Shown: one piece after another, positions 24,277 to 31,229 of the stretch
How the letters are laid out: each line of letters starts with the position of its first letter
Numbering within the stretch: position 1 is the stretch's first letter
Assembly (NCBI GenBank): GCA_017881055.1
Contig: JADGRF010000048.1
Coordinates: forward strand, 1 to 39,158
DNA: 39,158 nucleotides
DNA from: Sandaracinaceae bacterium
GTDB taxonomy: Bacteria > Myxococcota_A > Polyangia > Polyangiales > JAFGIB01
Direction of reading: 5' to 3'
The notes under the pieces: model-generated
Databases searched by the model: none
Seen by the model: only the letters and a program-made list of their open reading frames with translations
What the model was told of the DNA's origin: nothing
Translations under genes and position numbers: made by a program

Positions 24277-24681
24277 TCACTCTTTGGCGGCAGCGGCAGC
24301 GGCAGCAGCGGCGGCAGCGCCGGAGTTGTCGTCGCGGATCTCGCGCAGGCGGGCCTTCTTACCCGACAGATCACGTAGGTAGTAGAGCTTGGCGCGACGC
24401 ACGCGACCGCTGCTCACGACCTCGAGCTTGTCGATGTTCGGCGAGGAGAACGGAAACACGCGCTCGACGCCGATGCCGCCCGAGACCTTGCGCACGCAGA
24501 ACGTGCGGCCAAGGCCGCCGCGCGAGAGCCGGATCACCAGGCCCTGGAAGACCTGAATGCGCTCCTTCTCGCCCTCGGTGATGCGGTAGTGCACGCGCAC
24601 CGTGTCGCCCGCGCGAAACGGTGTCAATTTGCGCTCTAGCTTCGCTTCGAGGGCTTGGATTTCGGGAAGGTACCTACCCAT
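24277..24681 (-). CDS. rplS: 50S ribosomal protein L19
   Basis: A 134-residue L19, slightly long because of its tail. The conserved core is visible: [48 protein letters not shown] and [20 protein letters not shown]. The C-terminus ends in an alanine run of about 12 residues encoded by GCN repeats, which is not part of the normal protein. L19 sits at the 30S/50S interface. The start ATG at 24681 opens the usual [12 protein letters not shown] segment. It is the last gene of the S16 operon but also has its own promoter just upstream. Confidence 0.97.
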   Translation of the reverse strand: MGRYLPEIQALEAKLERKLTPFRAGDTVRVHYRITEGEKERIQVFQGLVIRLSRGGLGRTFCVRKVSGGIGVERVFPFSSPNIDKLEVVSSGRVRRAKLYYLRDLSGKKARLREIRDDNSGAAAAAAAAAAAKE

Positions 24682-24752
24682 GGCTGTCTGTCTCCAGTGC
24701 GAAGGGTTCGGGGCGCTTGGCCTCCGGAAACCCAAAAGAAAATCGGGTCGCT

Positions 24753-24781
24753 CAGCTACCACGCTGGGCGGGGAGCGTCAA
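24753..24781 (-). promoter_or_regulatory. Internal promoter of rplS (TTGACG-N17-TAGCTG)
   Basis: On the minus strand TTGACG (24781-24776) overlaps the stop codon of the preceding gene, followed by a 17-base spacer starting CTCCCCG and TAGCTG (24758-24753). The start point would be about 65 bases before the rplS ATG. The same layout occurs upstream of rpsP. Confidence 0.6.
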
Positions 24782-25374
24782 TCAGCCGCTGCATGTCGCT
24801 CGGCGCTCTGCCGTCCGAGCAAGCGATCGAAAACGATGGCCGCCGCCGCCCTTACGGAGAGGTGATTATAGCCAGCAACGCCGGCGATAGGCTCAATCAG
24901 CAGGTCCGCGCGGGTCAGGACTTCGTCCGCCAGGCCATGGCCGGTGCCGAAAAGTATCAGGGCTGGGCCGGTATCGGGCAGAAACAGCTGCCGCGATACC
25001 TCGGCGAAGGTCGCCGGCTGCTTCCCGTCCGGAGCCCGCGCCGCTGTGACGAGCACGCGCGGTGCCCGGCCCTCGCGCTGCGTGATCTGCGTCACGGCCT
25101 GCTCGATGCTCGCGGTGGCGACGCAGGCCGCCAGCGCCTCACTGCGGTGCGGCATGCGTCTCAAGCTCGTGCCCGATCGCCAGTGTTCCAGGATGCGCAC
25201 CACGAGCTGACGCTGCGCGTCGATCGGCGACACCACGAAGAAGCCAGCCAGCCCGAACGTATGCGAGCTGCGCGCGATGTCGTGGACGTCGATGTTCGTG
25301 ACCGAGGACGTGACCGTTTGCCCGTCGCGATCCCGGACGGGGTGATGCACGAGCGCGGAGTAGATCGCGTTCAT
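24778..25374 (-). CDS. SAM-dependent RNA methyltransferase of the TrmD-operon family (PF09936)
   Basis: A 198-residue protein of the small SPOUT-like family often encoded beside trmD. Diagnostic segments are SSVTNIDVHDIARSSHTFGL, FFVVSPIDAQ, ILEHWRSG, ILFGTGHGLADEVL (the SAM knot region) and YNHLSVRAAAAIVFDRLLG. The family is predicted to methylate RNA, but its substrate is not established from sequence. The ATG overlaps the trmD stop as ATGA, so it is translationally coupled. The -35 box of the rplS promoter lies across its last codons. Confidence 0.87.
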   Translation of the reverse strand: MNAIYSALVHHPVRDRDGQTVTSSVTNIDVHDIARSSHTFGLAGFFVVSPIDAQRQLVVRILEHWRSGTSLRRMPHRSEALAACVATASIEQAVTQITQREGRAPRVLVTAARAPDGKQPATFAEVSRQLFLPDTGPALILFGTGHGLADEVLTRADLLIEPIAGVAGYNHLSVRAAAAIVFDRLLGRQSAERHAAAD

Positions 25375-26144
25375 GCGCCCGGCGCGGGGGGCTCGGGTTT
25401 CTCATCGAAGCTCGCGAGCAGCGCACGATCCTCTTTGCTGAGCGTGAGGCGCGCGAAAAGGTCAGGACGCTGTTCGCGTGTGCGCAAAAGCGCCTGCTGT
25501 CTGCGATACCGAGCGATCAGCGCGTGGTTTCCAGATAACAGTACCTCGGGCACCGTCTGCCCGCGGAACTCGCGCGGCCGCGTGAACTGCGGATATTCCA
25601 GCACGCCCGCGCTGTGCGATTCCTCGTGCAGCGAGGCGTCGTTGCCGATCATGCCGGGCAGAAGGCGCGCCGTGCTTTCGATCATCGCGAGCGCCGCGAC
25701 CTCGCCGCCATTCAGCACGAAGTCACCGAGCGACAACTCTTCGTGCATGAGCGGACGCAGGCGATCGTCGATGCCTTCGTAGCGTCCGCACACGAACATC
25801 AGCGCCGGTAACTTGGCCAAGCGTTCGGCGTCTGCTTGCTCGAAGCGCTTGCCTGCGGGGGTGAGTAGGATGCGATGCGCCCGCGGTTGGCTGCGTGCGT
25901 CGGCCTCGGCGTCGAGGTGCTCGCATGCCGCCGTCAGCGGCACGACGCTCATCACCATGCCGCTGCCACCGCCGTAGGGGGCATCGTCTACGCTCTGGTG
26001 CTTGTCCGTAGTGAACTGGCGTGGCGAGACGCAGCGGAACTCGACCAGGCCCGTTTCCACGGCCTTGCCGAGTAAGCCGGCGCGCGTGGCGCTCTCGATC
26101 AACTCCGGAAAGATCGTGACGAGCTCATAGCGCATGGGGCTCAT
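25371..26144 (-). CDS. trmD: tRNA (guanine-N1)-methyltransferase TrmD
   Basis: A 257-residue SPOUT methyltransferase that makes m1G37 in tRNAs and prevents frameshifting. Family marks are the N-terminal MRYELVTIFPELIE, DDAPYGGGSGMVM, FVCGRYEGIDDR, the trefoil-knot SAM site ELSLGDFVLNGGEVAALAMIE and EYPQFTRP with VPEVLLSGNH. The catalytic Asp of the knot region is conserved in LGDF. The ATG at 26144 overlaps the rimM stop as ATGA; a second ATG three codons later is also possible. The gene order rimM-trmD is the standard one. Confidence 0.97.
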   Translation of the reverse strand: MSPMRYELVTIFPELIESATRAGLLGKAVETGLVEFRCVSPRQFTTDKHQSVDDAPYGGGSGMVMSVVPLTAACEHLDAEADARSQPRAHRILLTPAGKRFEQADAERLAKLPALMFVCGRYEGIDDRLRPLMHEELSLGDFVLNGGEVAALAMIESTARLLPGMIGNDASLHEESHSAGVLEYPQFTRPREFRGQTVPEVLLSGNHALIARYRRQQALLRTREQRPDLFARLTLSKEDRALLASFDEKPEPPAPGA

Positions 26145-26704
26145 TCACCCGGCTTCTCGAGCTCGAGATCTTCGAGCTGGTCGACGGTGATGCGACCTGC
26201 GTCGACGTCGACCGAGACGAGATACGGCGCAACCATGGGGACTTCCAACATCCCCGCTTCGGTCACGACGCGCAGCACGCTCGAGGCGGGGTATTCCAGC
26301 ACGCCCTCGCAGCGACCGAGCGCGCTGCCATCAGCGCGGACCACCTCGAGCCCCGGTAGATCCACGAAGTAGAACTCCCCGGGATCGAGCTTCGGCAGCG
26401 CGCTGTGGGGGACGCAGAGCTCGGCACCGTACAGGGCCTTCACCTGCTCGGGCGTGCTGATACCCGTCAGCTGGAAGATCAAACCCTTCGGACCGACGCG
26501 TACCGATTGCACGCCGTAGGCGCGCTCGGTTTCACCGTGCCGCACTGTCACCGAGGTCAGACGCGGCAGCAGATCGGAGGCTTCGTTGTACGGCTTGACG
26601 CGCAGCTCGCCGCGAACGCCGTGCGCACCCATGACCGCGCCCAACGCGACCAGCGGTTGCGAGTTGTTGGCGCTCACGGGGCTCACGCGCTGCGCGGTGC
26701 CCAT
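26141..26704 (-). CDS. rimM: Ribosome maturation factor RimM
   Basis: A 187-residue 16S processing factor. The N-terminal beta-barrel begins LVALGAVMGAHGVRGELRVKPYN, the diagnostic G-x-HGxxGE motif. The C-terminal PRC-barrel domain holds EFYFVDLPGLEVV and VPMVAPYLVSVDVDAGRITV. It binds the head of the 30S subunit near S19. The ATG at 26704 is chosen; a longer frame would run into the upstream KH-protein gene. It lies 13 bases after that gene and overlaps trmD. Confidence 0.95.
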   Translation of the reverse strand: MGTAQRVSPVSANNSQPLVALGAVMGAHGVRGELRVKPYNEASDLLPRLTSVTVRHGETERAYGVQSVRVGPKGLIFQLTGISTPEQVKALYGAELCVPHSALPKLDPGEFYFVDLPGLEVVRADGSALGRCEGVLEYPASSVLRVVTEAGMLEVPMVAPYLVSVDVDAGRITVDQLEDLELEKPGE

Positions 26705-26717
26705 TGGCAAGGTCGCC

Positions 26718-26957
26718 TTACTCGAGGATCTCGAGCACGGCGCGCTTGTCGTGCTTCGACGAAGTGGCCGCGAGCAACGTACGCAGCGCACGCGCGGTGC
26801 GCCCGTCTTTGCCGATCACTTTGCCAAGATCCGAAGGCGCGACCGAGAGCTCGACGATCACGGTGCGGTCCCCTTCGACGACTTCGACTTCGACCTCTTC
26901 GGGCTCGTCGACGAGCGCCTTGGCGATGAAGGAGACGATCTCTTTGAGATCTTCCAT
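26718..26957 (-). CDS. khpA: KH-domain RNA-binding protein KhpA
   Basis: A 79-residue single KH domain protein. The RNA-contacting GxxG loop is seen as [16 protein letters not shown]. The N-terminal helix [17 protein letters not shown] is typical. KhpA, often with KhpB/EloR, binds small RNAs and mRNAs and affects cell-wall growth in Gram-positive bacteria; in other groups it is mostly known from its place between rpsP and rimM, as here. The whole gene is short and without extra domains. Confidence 0.94.
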   Translation of the reverse strand: MEDLKEIVSFIAKALVDEPEEVEVEVVEGDRTVIVELSVAPSDLGKVIGKDGRTARALRTLLAATSSKHDKRAVLEILE

Positions 26958-26982
26958 AGATTACGATTCGCGCACGCGGCGA

Positions 26983-27237
26983 TCAGCTCGCAGCAACGGC
27001 GACTTTGCCGTGCTCGAGGACGACCTTCTTGAGCGAGCTGGAGAGCTGCGCGCCAAGACCGATCCAGTGCGTGAGGCGATCGCGATCGAGCGTGGCTTGG
27101 CCCATCGGCTTCGCAGGATCGTAGAGACCGATGTGTTCGATGAAGCGGCCGTCGCGCGCGTTCTCGGAGTCGGTCACGACGATGTGGTAGAATGGCTGCT
27201 TCTTGGTGCCGAAGCGGGCAAAACGAATCTTTACCAT
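26983..27237 (-). CDS. rpsP: 30S ribosomal protein S16
   Basis: An 84-residue S16 with the standard start MVKIRFARFGTKKQPFYHIVVTDS and the conserved GRFIEHIGLYDP, followed by the helix around LTHWIGLGAQLSSSLKKVV. It stabilises the central 16S domain during assembly. It is first in the operon rpsP-khpA-rimM-trmD-methyltransferase-rplS. The signal recognition particle gene ffh, often upstream, is absent here. Confidence 0.97.
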   Translation of the reverse strand: MVKIRFARFGTKKQPFYHIVVTDSENARDGRFIEHIGLYDPAKPMGQATLDRDRLTHWIGLGAQLSSSLKKVVLEHGKVAVAAS

Positions 27238-27293
27238 GGGTTGCGTTGCTTTCTAATGTCGCGCGAAGCCGTGGGGCTGGCAGCGGGGTGTGG

Positions 27294-27322
27294 AAGCTAC
27301 TCGTGGGCTCGGGGAGCGTCAA
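27294..27322 (-). promoter_or_regulatory. Promoter of the S16 operon (TTGACG-N17-TAGCTT)
   Basis: On the minus strand TTGACG (27322-27317), a 17-base spacer beginning CTCCCCG, and TAGCTT (27299-27294). The predicted start leaves a leader of about 50 bases before rpsP. The -35, spacer start and -10 agree with the rplS promoter, which supports both. Confidence 0.6.
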
Positions 27323-27360
27323 GTAGCCGCGGACGTTGGGGTCGCAGGCTTGGGTTGAGC

Positions 27361-27390
27361 TTGGTCTCGCGTGGGGCCGCAGGTTATATG
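27361..27390 (+). promoter_or_regulatory. Candidate promoter of the UshA-like/cytochrome gene
   Basis: TTGGTC (27361-27366), 18 bases, TATATG (27385-27390). The ATG at 27401 would be only a few bases from the start point and no ribosome binding site is seen. Confidence 0.3.
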
Positions 27391-27400
27391 CTCCCCCCGC

Positions 27401-29083
27401 ATGCGTCTTCTGGGTGCCCTCGCCTTATCGATTGTCTGTGCGGCGTGCGTAGGCGCACAGGGCTGCGGCGAACGACGCGGCGCGACGCAGACGGCAGCGG
27501 GCGCGAGCGTCGCCGAGGAACCCACTCCGGCGCCCGACCCGAATGAGAAGCCGAGCCTGCGCCTGATCGCGTTCACCGACCTCTCAGGCTACTTGCGCCC
27601 CTGCGGGTGTCAGAGTCGACCCCTCGGCGGTATCGACAAGGCTGCAGCTCAGCTGGCGACGCTGCGCGCCGATGGCACGCCGACCGTGCTGCTTTCCGCG
27701 GGCGATCTGCTGTTTGGCGAGACCCCGGACGGTGCCGCGAGCGCGGCCGACGCCACCACCCAGGAGACCTGGAAGGCCGAGACGCTCGTGGGCATCTTCG
27801 ACCGACTTGGGCTGGCTGCGGCAGCGCCCGGTCCGCACGACCTCAGCTACGGCGCAGAGGTGCTGGCCGGCCTCATGGCGGCTGGACACTTCAAGCTTCT
27901 GCCCTCCGCTGTCGGGAGCGGAGAAGAACCTGAAAACCTCGCGTCCACTCAGTTGATCGCGGGTGGCATGAGCGTTGGCGTGATCGGCGTGAGCACGTTT
28001 GCGCCCGCCGGAACGGAGCTCGAGCCGGCGCGTGAGTCGGCGTTGATCAAACGTACCCAGCTGGAAATCGATCGCGCGCGCAACGGCGGCGCGACGCTGG
28101 TCGTGGCTTTGGTGAGCGCGTCGCAACGGCTTGGGCGGCGGCTCTCGGGCGCGCTGCACGGCGCTGACTTCGTGATCCTGGGCGGCAACGCGGACTCGAT
28201 CGACGCACCGCCGAATCGCGTCGGCGGGGGCTATGTCCTGCGCGCTCGATCGCAGGGCCACGGACTGCTCGTGCTCGACGTGTTCACACGCACGGCCAAG
28301 CACGACGACACGTTCGTCGACACGAGCGCATGGAGTCGCGAGCAGAACGATGCGGACCTGAAGGCGCGGATCGACGAGCTGAGCGCACGGATCCGCGGCT
28401 GGGAGCACGACGACAGCGCGGACAAAGCGGATGTCGCCGTGCAAAAGACCAAGCTGGCAGACCTCGAGAAGATGCTGCGAGGCCCCGTGCAGGCGGGCGC
28501 TGCGCGCAGGCGCTTCGCTGCCCGCTTCATCGAGCTCGCGCCCGAGATCCAAGGCGACCCGCAGATCGCTGCGTTGATCGACGCGTACGACGCGCGCGTC
28601 AACGATCACAACCGCGTGGCCTTCGCGAACGTGCTGGCGCCGGCAGCGGCCAAAGGCGCGGCGCACTACCTCGGCTCGCAGCGCTGCAAGAGCTGTCACG
28701 AGAGCGCGTATGCGTGGTGGACCAAGCATCCGCACGGGCACGCGTACAAGACGCTCGTCGACGTGCACAAGGAGTTCAACTTGAGCTGCGTCGCGTGTCA
28801 CGTCACGGGCTACATGCGTCCCGGCGGCAGCAGTCTCGTTCACAACGAAGGTCTCGTGAACGTCGGCTGCGAGAGCTGTCACGGGCCTGGCAGCTTGCAC
28901 GTGGCCAGCCCCGACGAGGAACCCGCGATCGGCATGACCCGCGACACGCCGGAAGAAGTCTGTAGCCACTGCCACACGCCCGAGCACAGCGATCTCTTCA
29001 AGTTCGCGAAGTATCGAGCCAAGCTGATCGTGCCCGGACACGGGCTGCCGCTGACGGCGGCAGAGCGAGGTTCGCACAAGTGA
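27401..29083 (+). CDS. UshA-like metallophosphatase-type domain fused to tetraheme cytochrome c, exported
   Basis: A 560-residue exported protein. A hydrophobic signal (MRLLGALALSIVCAAC) suggests a lipoprotein, though the lipobox is not perfect. Residues about 55-300 resemble the UshA-like (seleno)protein group: AFTDLSGYLRPCGCQSRPLGGIDK with C68 and C70, then TVLLSAGDLLFG. These relatives descend from 5'-nucleotidase/calcineurin-type phosphoesterases. A helical charged region follows (about 310-400). The C-terminal part has four CxxCH heme sites starting at C429, C463, C490 and C521, like the cytochrome c554 group. Cytochrome maturation and a periplasmic or surface redox role are expected; the substrate is unknown. 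The stop overlaps the RlpA-like gene as GTGA. Confidence 0.82.
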   Translation: MRLLGALALSIVCAACVGAQGCGERRGATQTAAGASVAEEPTPAPDPNEKPSLRLIAFTDLSGYLRPCGCQSRPLGGIDKAAAQLATLRADGTPTVLLSAGDLLFGETPDGAASAADATTQETWKAETLVGIFDRLGLAAAAPGPHDLSYGAEVLAGLMAAGHFKLLPSAVGSGEEPENLASTQLIAGGMSVGVIGVSTFAPAGTELEPARESALIKRTQLEIDRARNGGATLVVALVSASQRLGRRLSGALHGADFVILGGNADSIDAPPNRVGGGYVLRARSQGHGLLVLDVFTRTAKHDDTFVDTSAWSREQNDADLKARIDELSARIRGWEHDDSADKADVAVQKTKLADLEKMLRGPVQAGAARRRFAARFIELAPEIQGDPQIAALIDAYDARVNDHNRVAFANVLAPAAAKGAAHYLGSQRCKSCHESAYAWWTKHPHGHAYKTLVDVHKEFNLSCVACHVTGYMRPGGSSLVHNEGLVNVGCESCHGPGSLHVASPDEEPAIGMTRDTPEEVCSHCHTPEHSDLFKFAKYRAKLIVPGHGLPLTAAERGSHK

Positions 29084-29556
29084 CGCGAGGCGTCGGCGTC
29101 GAGTCGCGGCGCGCGGGCCTCAGCGCTGCGTTGGCGCTGCTGCTCTCGGCGTGCGTCAGCAGCGCGAGTCACGTGGCGCGTCCGCCGGTTACGTTCGATC
29201 CACGGCCCTACTATTCGATGCGTGCGCTGCGCGTGCTGAACGGCGAGGCCAGCTACTACGCCGACTCGCTGGCGGGTCGGCCGACGTCGAGCGGGGAAGC
29301 CTACGATCCACGCTACTTCACGGCCGCGCACCGTACGCTACCGTTCGGTACCGTGCTGCGCGTGACGCGCCTCACGACCGGCGACTGGGTGCTCGTGCGC
29401 GTCAACGATCGCGGCCCGTACGCGGGTCCTTCGAGGATCTTGGACCTGTCAAAGGCCGCTGCGGGCCGGCTCGGGATGCTGCGTGCGGGCGTGATCAAAG
29501 TCCGCGCGGAAGTCCTGGTGCTGGGTACTCGAAGAAAATTACACTCACGTCGCTAA
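29080..29556 (+). CDS. RlpA-type septal lytic transglycosylase-like lipoprotein
   Basis: A 158-residue lipoprotein: signal with lipobox LLSAC (C25), then a double-psi beta-barrel. The barrel begins GEASYYADSLAGRPTSSGEAYDP and has PFGTVLRVTRL and VRVNDRGPYAGPSRILDLSKAAAGRLG, all standard RlpA segments, including the DRGP catalytic Asp region. RlpA cleaves denuded glycan strands in some bacteria. The SPOR domain found in many homologues is missing, so septal targeting by bare glycan is not expected. The start is GTG overlapping the previous stop. Confidence 0.92.
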   Translation: MTRGVGVESRRAGLSAALALLLSACVSSASHVARPPVTFDPRPYYSMRALRVLNGEASYYADSLAGRPTSSGEAYDPRYFTAAHRTLPFGTVLRVTRLTTGDWVLVRVNDRGPYAGPSRILDLSKAAAGRLGMLRAGVIKVRAEVLVLGTRRKLHSRR

Positions 29557-29591
29557 ATGCGGCGTCGGCTTTGCAATTCTCAAAGTGTGTG

Positions 29592-29597
29592 TAGATT
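29592..29597 (+). promoter_or_regulatory. Candidate -10 box of the small lipoprotein gene
   Basis: TAGATT ends 6 bases before the ATG at 29604, with TTGCAA at 29571-29576 (15-base spacing, short). No ribosome binding site is visible, so a leaderless message is possible. Confidence 0.25.
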
Positions 29598-29603
29598 AGC
29601 TGC

Positions 29604-29912
29604 ATGCATCGAGCTTTCGCAGCAAGTCTGGGCATCGCTCTCGTCGCGCTGGCACTTGGCGGTTGTGCAACGCAGCTCGATACGCGAGTGCGTTCGCGCG
29701 CCGCGCTCGACTTCTCGTGTGCTCCGCGGAACCTCCGCATCGTCGATCGCACCGACACGATCTACCGCGTCGCCGGCTGCGGCTCGATCGCCACGTACGA
29801 GTGCTCCGAGACGTCCGCGCTGGCGATCCACTGCGACCGCGTGGTCTGGGACGACCCGCAGAATCGCGAAGTCACCACGGCTGGTGGCAAGTACACGATT
29901 CGCCAGCGCTAG
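29604..29912 (+). CDS. Small predicted lipoprotein, function unknown
   Basis: A 102-residue protein with signal peptide and lipobox ALGGC (C21). The mature part of about 80 residues has four cysteines (in FSCAP, AGCGS, YECSE and IHCDR), suggesting two disulfides. The arrangement YRVAGCGSIATYEC resembles a family of short lipoproteins common in myxobacterial genomes, but no function is known to me. It ends before a small repeat region and a convergent gene. Confidence 0.7.
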   Translation: MHRAFAASLGIALVALALGGCATQLDTRVRSRAALDFSCAPRNLRIVDRTDTIYRVAGCGSIATYECSETSALAIHCDRVVWDDPQNREVTTAGGKYTIRQR

Positions 29913-29921
29913 TAGACACGC

Positions 29922-29972
29922 GCGGCTCTCCGCTAGTGCCGAATCGCGGAGCAGCCTGCGGCTCTCCGCTAG
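29922..29972. repeat. Direct 15-bp repeat with hairpin potential between convergent genes
   Basis: GCGGCTCTCCGCTAG occurs at 29922-29936 and 29958-29972. Between them lies GCGGAG (29946-29951), which can pair with CTCCGC of either copy. The second copy covers the stop codon of the acyl-CoA dehydrogenase gene. A bidirectional terminator with two alternative stems is plausible. Confidence 0.5.
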
Positions 29973-31108
29973 CTGACGATCGAGCGCGCAATGACGCGGC
30001 GCTGAATCTCGCTCGTGCCTTCGCCGATGCGACACATGCGCGCGTCACGCAGGTAGCGTTCGACGGGAAAGTGGCTCGTGTAGCCCGCGCCGCCGTGGAT
30101 CTGTACCGCGTGATCGCAGACGCGACCGGCCGCCTCGGACGCGAAGAGCTTGGCCATGCTGGCTTCACGCGTGAAGGGCTTGCCTTGATCGGCGAGCGCC
30201 GCGGCGCGCCAGACCAAGAAGCGCGCGGCATCGAGCTCGGTGCGCGAGTCGGCCAGCATCCATTGCAGAGCTTGGAACTCGCTGATCGGATGGCCGAACT
30301 GCTCGCGCTCCTTGGCGTACGTGATCGCTGCGGCGAGCGCGGCTTCGCCGAGGCCGAGCGACATCGCGGCAATGCTGATGCGGCCTTTGTCGAGGATGCG
30401 CAGCGCGTCGGTGAAGCCCGCCCCGACATCGCCGATGCGCTGTGAGTCGTGGACGCGCACGTCTTTCAGTGAGAGCTCGGCGGTGTCGCTCGAGCGCACG
30501 CCCATCTTGCCGCGCAGCTTGTGCGCGTCGAGGCCGGGCGTCCCCGCATCGAGCGCGAACGCTGTGATGCCGCGCTGCTTGGCTGCCGGATCGTTCGACG
30601 CGAGCACCACCGTGACGCCGGCTACAGAGCCCTGCGTGATGAACATCTTCGCACCGTCGAGCACCCAAAAATCACCATCGCGTCGCGCGCGCGTGATCAG
30701 CGCTGCGGCGTCGGAACCGGAGCCGGCTTCGGTGAGCGCCCATGCGCCGAGCCATTCGCCGCTCGCGAGCTTCGGTAGGTACTTCGCGCGTTGAGCGTCG
30801 TTGCCGAACGTGGCGATATGCGCGCTGCCCAGGCCGTTGTGCGACGCGACGGTCAAGCCGAGCGACCCATCGGCGCGCGAGATTTCTTCCACGACGATAG
30901 CGTAGGTGAGCGTGTCGAAGCCGGCGCCGCCGTAGTGCGGATCGATTTGGATGCCGAGAAAACCAAGCTTACCGAGCTTCGGAATGATCTCGGTGGGAAA
31001 GCGCTCGTCGCGGTCCCACTGTGTGGCGTGCGGGGCGATCTCCGCGCTCGCGAAGTCACGCGCCGCAGCTTGGATCGCGCGGTGGGTTTCGGATAGCTCG
31101 AAGTCCAT
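29969..31108 (-). CDS. Acyl-CoA dehydrogenase (short/branched-chain type)
   Basis: A 379-residue FAD enzyme that introduces the alpha-beta double bond in acyl-CoA. The family segments are GFLGIQIDPHYGGAG, AWALTEAGSGSDAAAL (FAD site), KMFITQGS, KMGVRSSDTAEL, ALQWMLAD and the C-terminal RMCRIGEGTSEIQRRVIAR. The catalytic base is E363 in GEGT, as in short- and medium-chain and isobutyryl/2-methylbutyryl enzymes; isovaleryl-type enzymes place it elsewhere. Chain length cannot be fixed. Products of branched-chain or odd-chain degradation would feed the carboxylase and methylmalonyl-CoA mutase encoded elsewhere in the window. It is divergent from putA over a 121-base gap. Confidence 0.93.
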   Translation of the reverse strand: MDFELSETHRAIQAAARDFASAEIAPHATQWDRDERFPTEIIPKLGKLGFLGIQIDPHYGGAGFDTLTYAIVVEEISRADGSLGLTVASHNGLGSAHIATFGNDAQRAKYLPKLASGEWLGAWALTEAGSGSDAAALITRARRDGDFWVLDGAKMFITQGSVAGVTVVLASNDPAAKQRGITAFALDAGTPGLDAHKLRGKMGVRSSDTAELSLKDVRVHDSQRIGDVGAGFTDALRILDKGRISIAAMSLGLGEAALAAAITYAKEREQFGHPISEFQALQWMLADSRTELDAARFLVWRAAALADQGKPFTREASMAKLFASEAAGRVCDHAVQIHGGAGYTSHFPVERYLRDARMCRIGEGTSEIQRRVIARSIVS

Positions 31109-31132
31109 ACTGAGTGCGCGTCACGGATCACG

Positions 31133-31199
31133 AAGATGCACACGTTGTGCGCGTGGTCCGTTCACGCAGAAAGATGCACGTTGGTTTTTTCGGGGTCAA
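31133..31199 (-). promoter_or_regulatory. Putative control region of the acyl-CoA dehydrogenase gene with direct repeat
   Basis: On the minus strand TTGACC (31199-31194), 17 bases and CATCTT (31176-31171) form a promoter candidate. The sequence around the -10 (AAGATGCACGTTG, 31171-31183 on plus) recurs as AAGATGCACACGTTG at 31133-31147, 38 bases away. The repeat spacing would suit a regulator binding twice on one DNA face or tandem promoters. Confidence 0.35.
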
Positions 31200-31229
31200 G
31201 CGCGGGGCGGGTGCGTGGTATGTTGAGGT

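Noticed and set aside
27596..27625. Selenocysteine codon in the UshA-like CGC motif
   Set aside because: Both cysteine positions are ordinary TGC/TGT codons and no in-frame TGA occurs.
27584..29077. 497-residue minus-strand open frame opposite the cytochrome gene
   Set aside because: The plus strand has four CxxCH motifs and a signal peptide; the minus frame has no recognisable feature.
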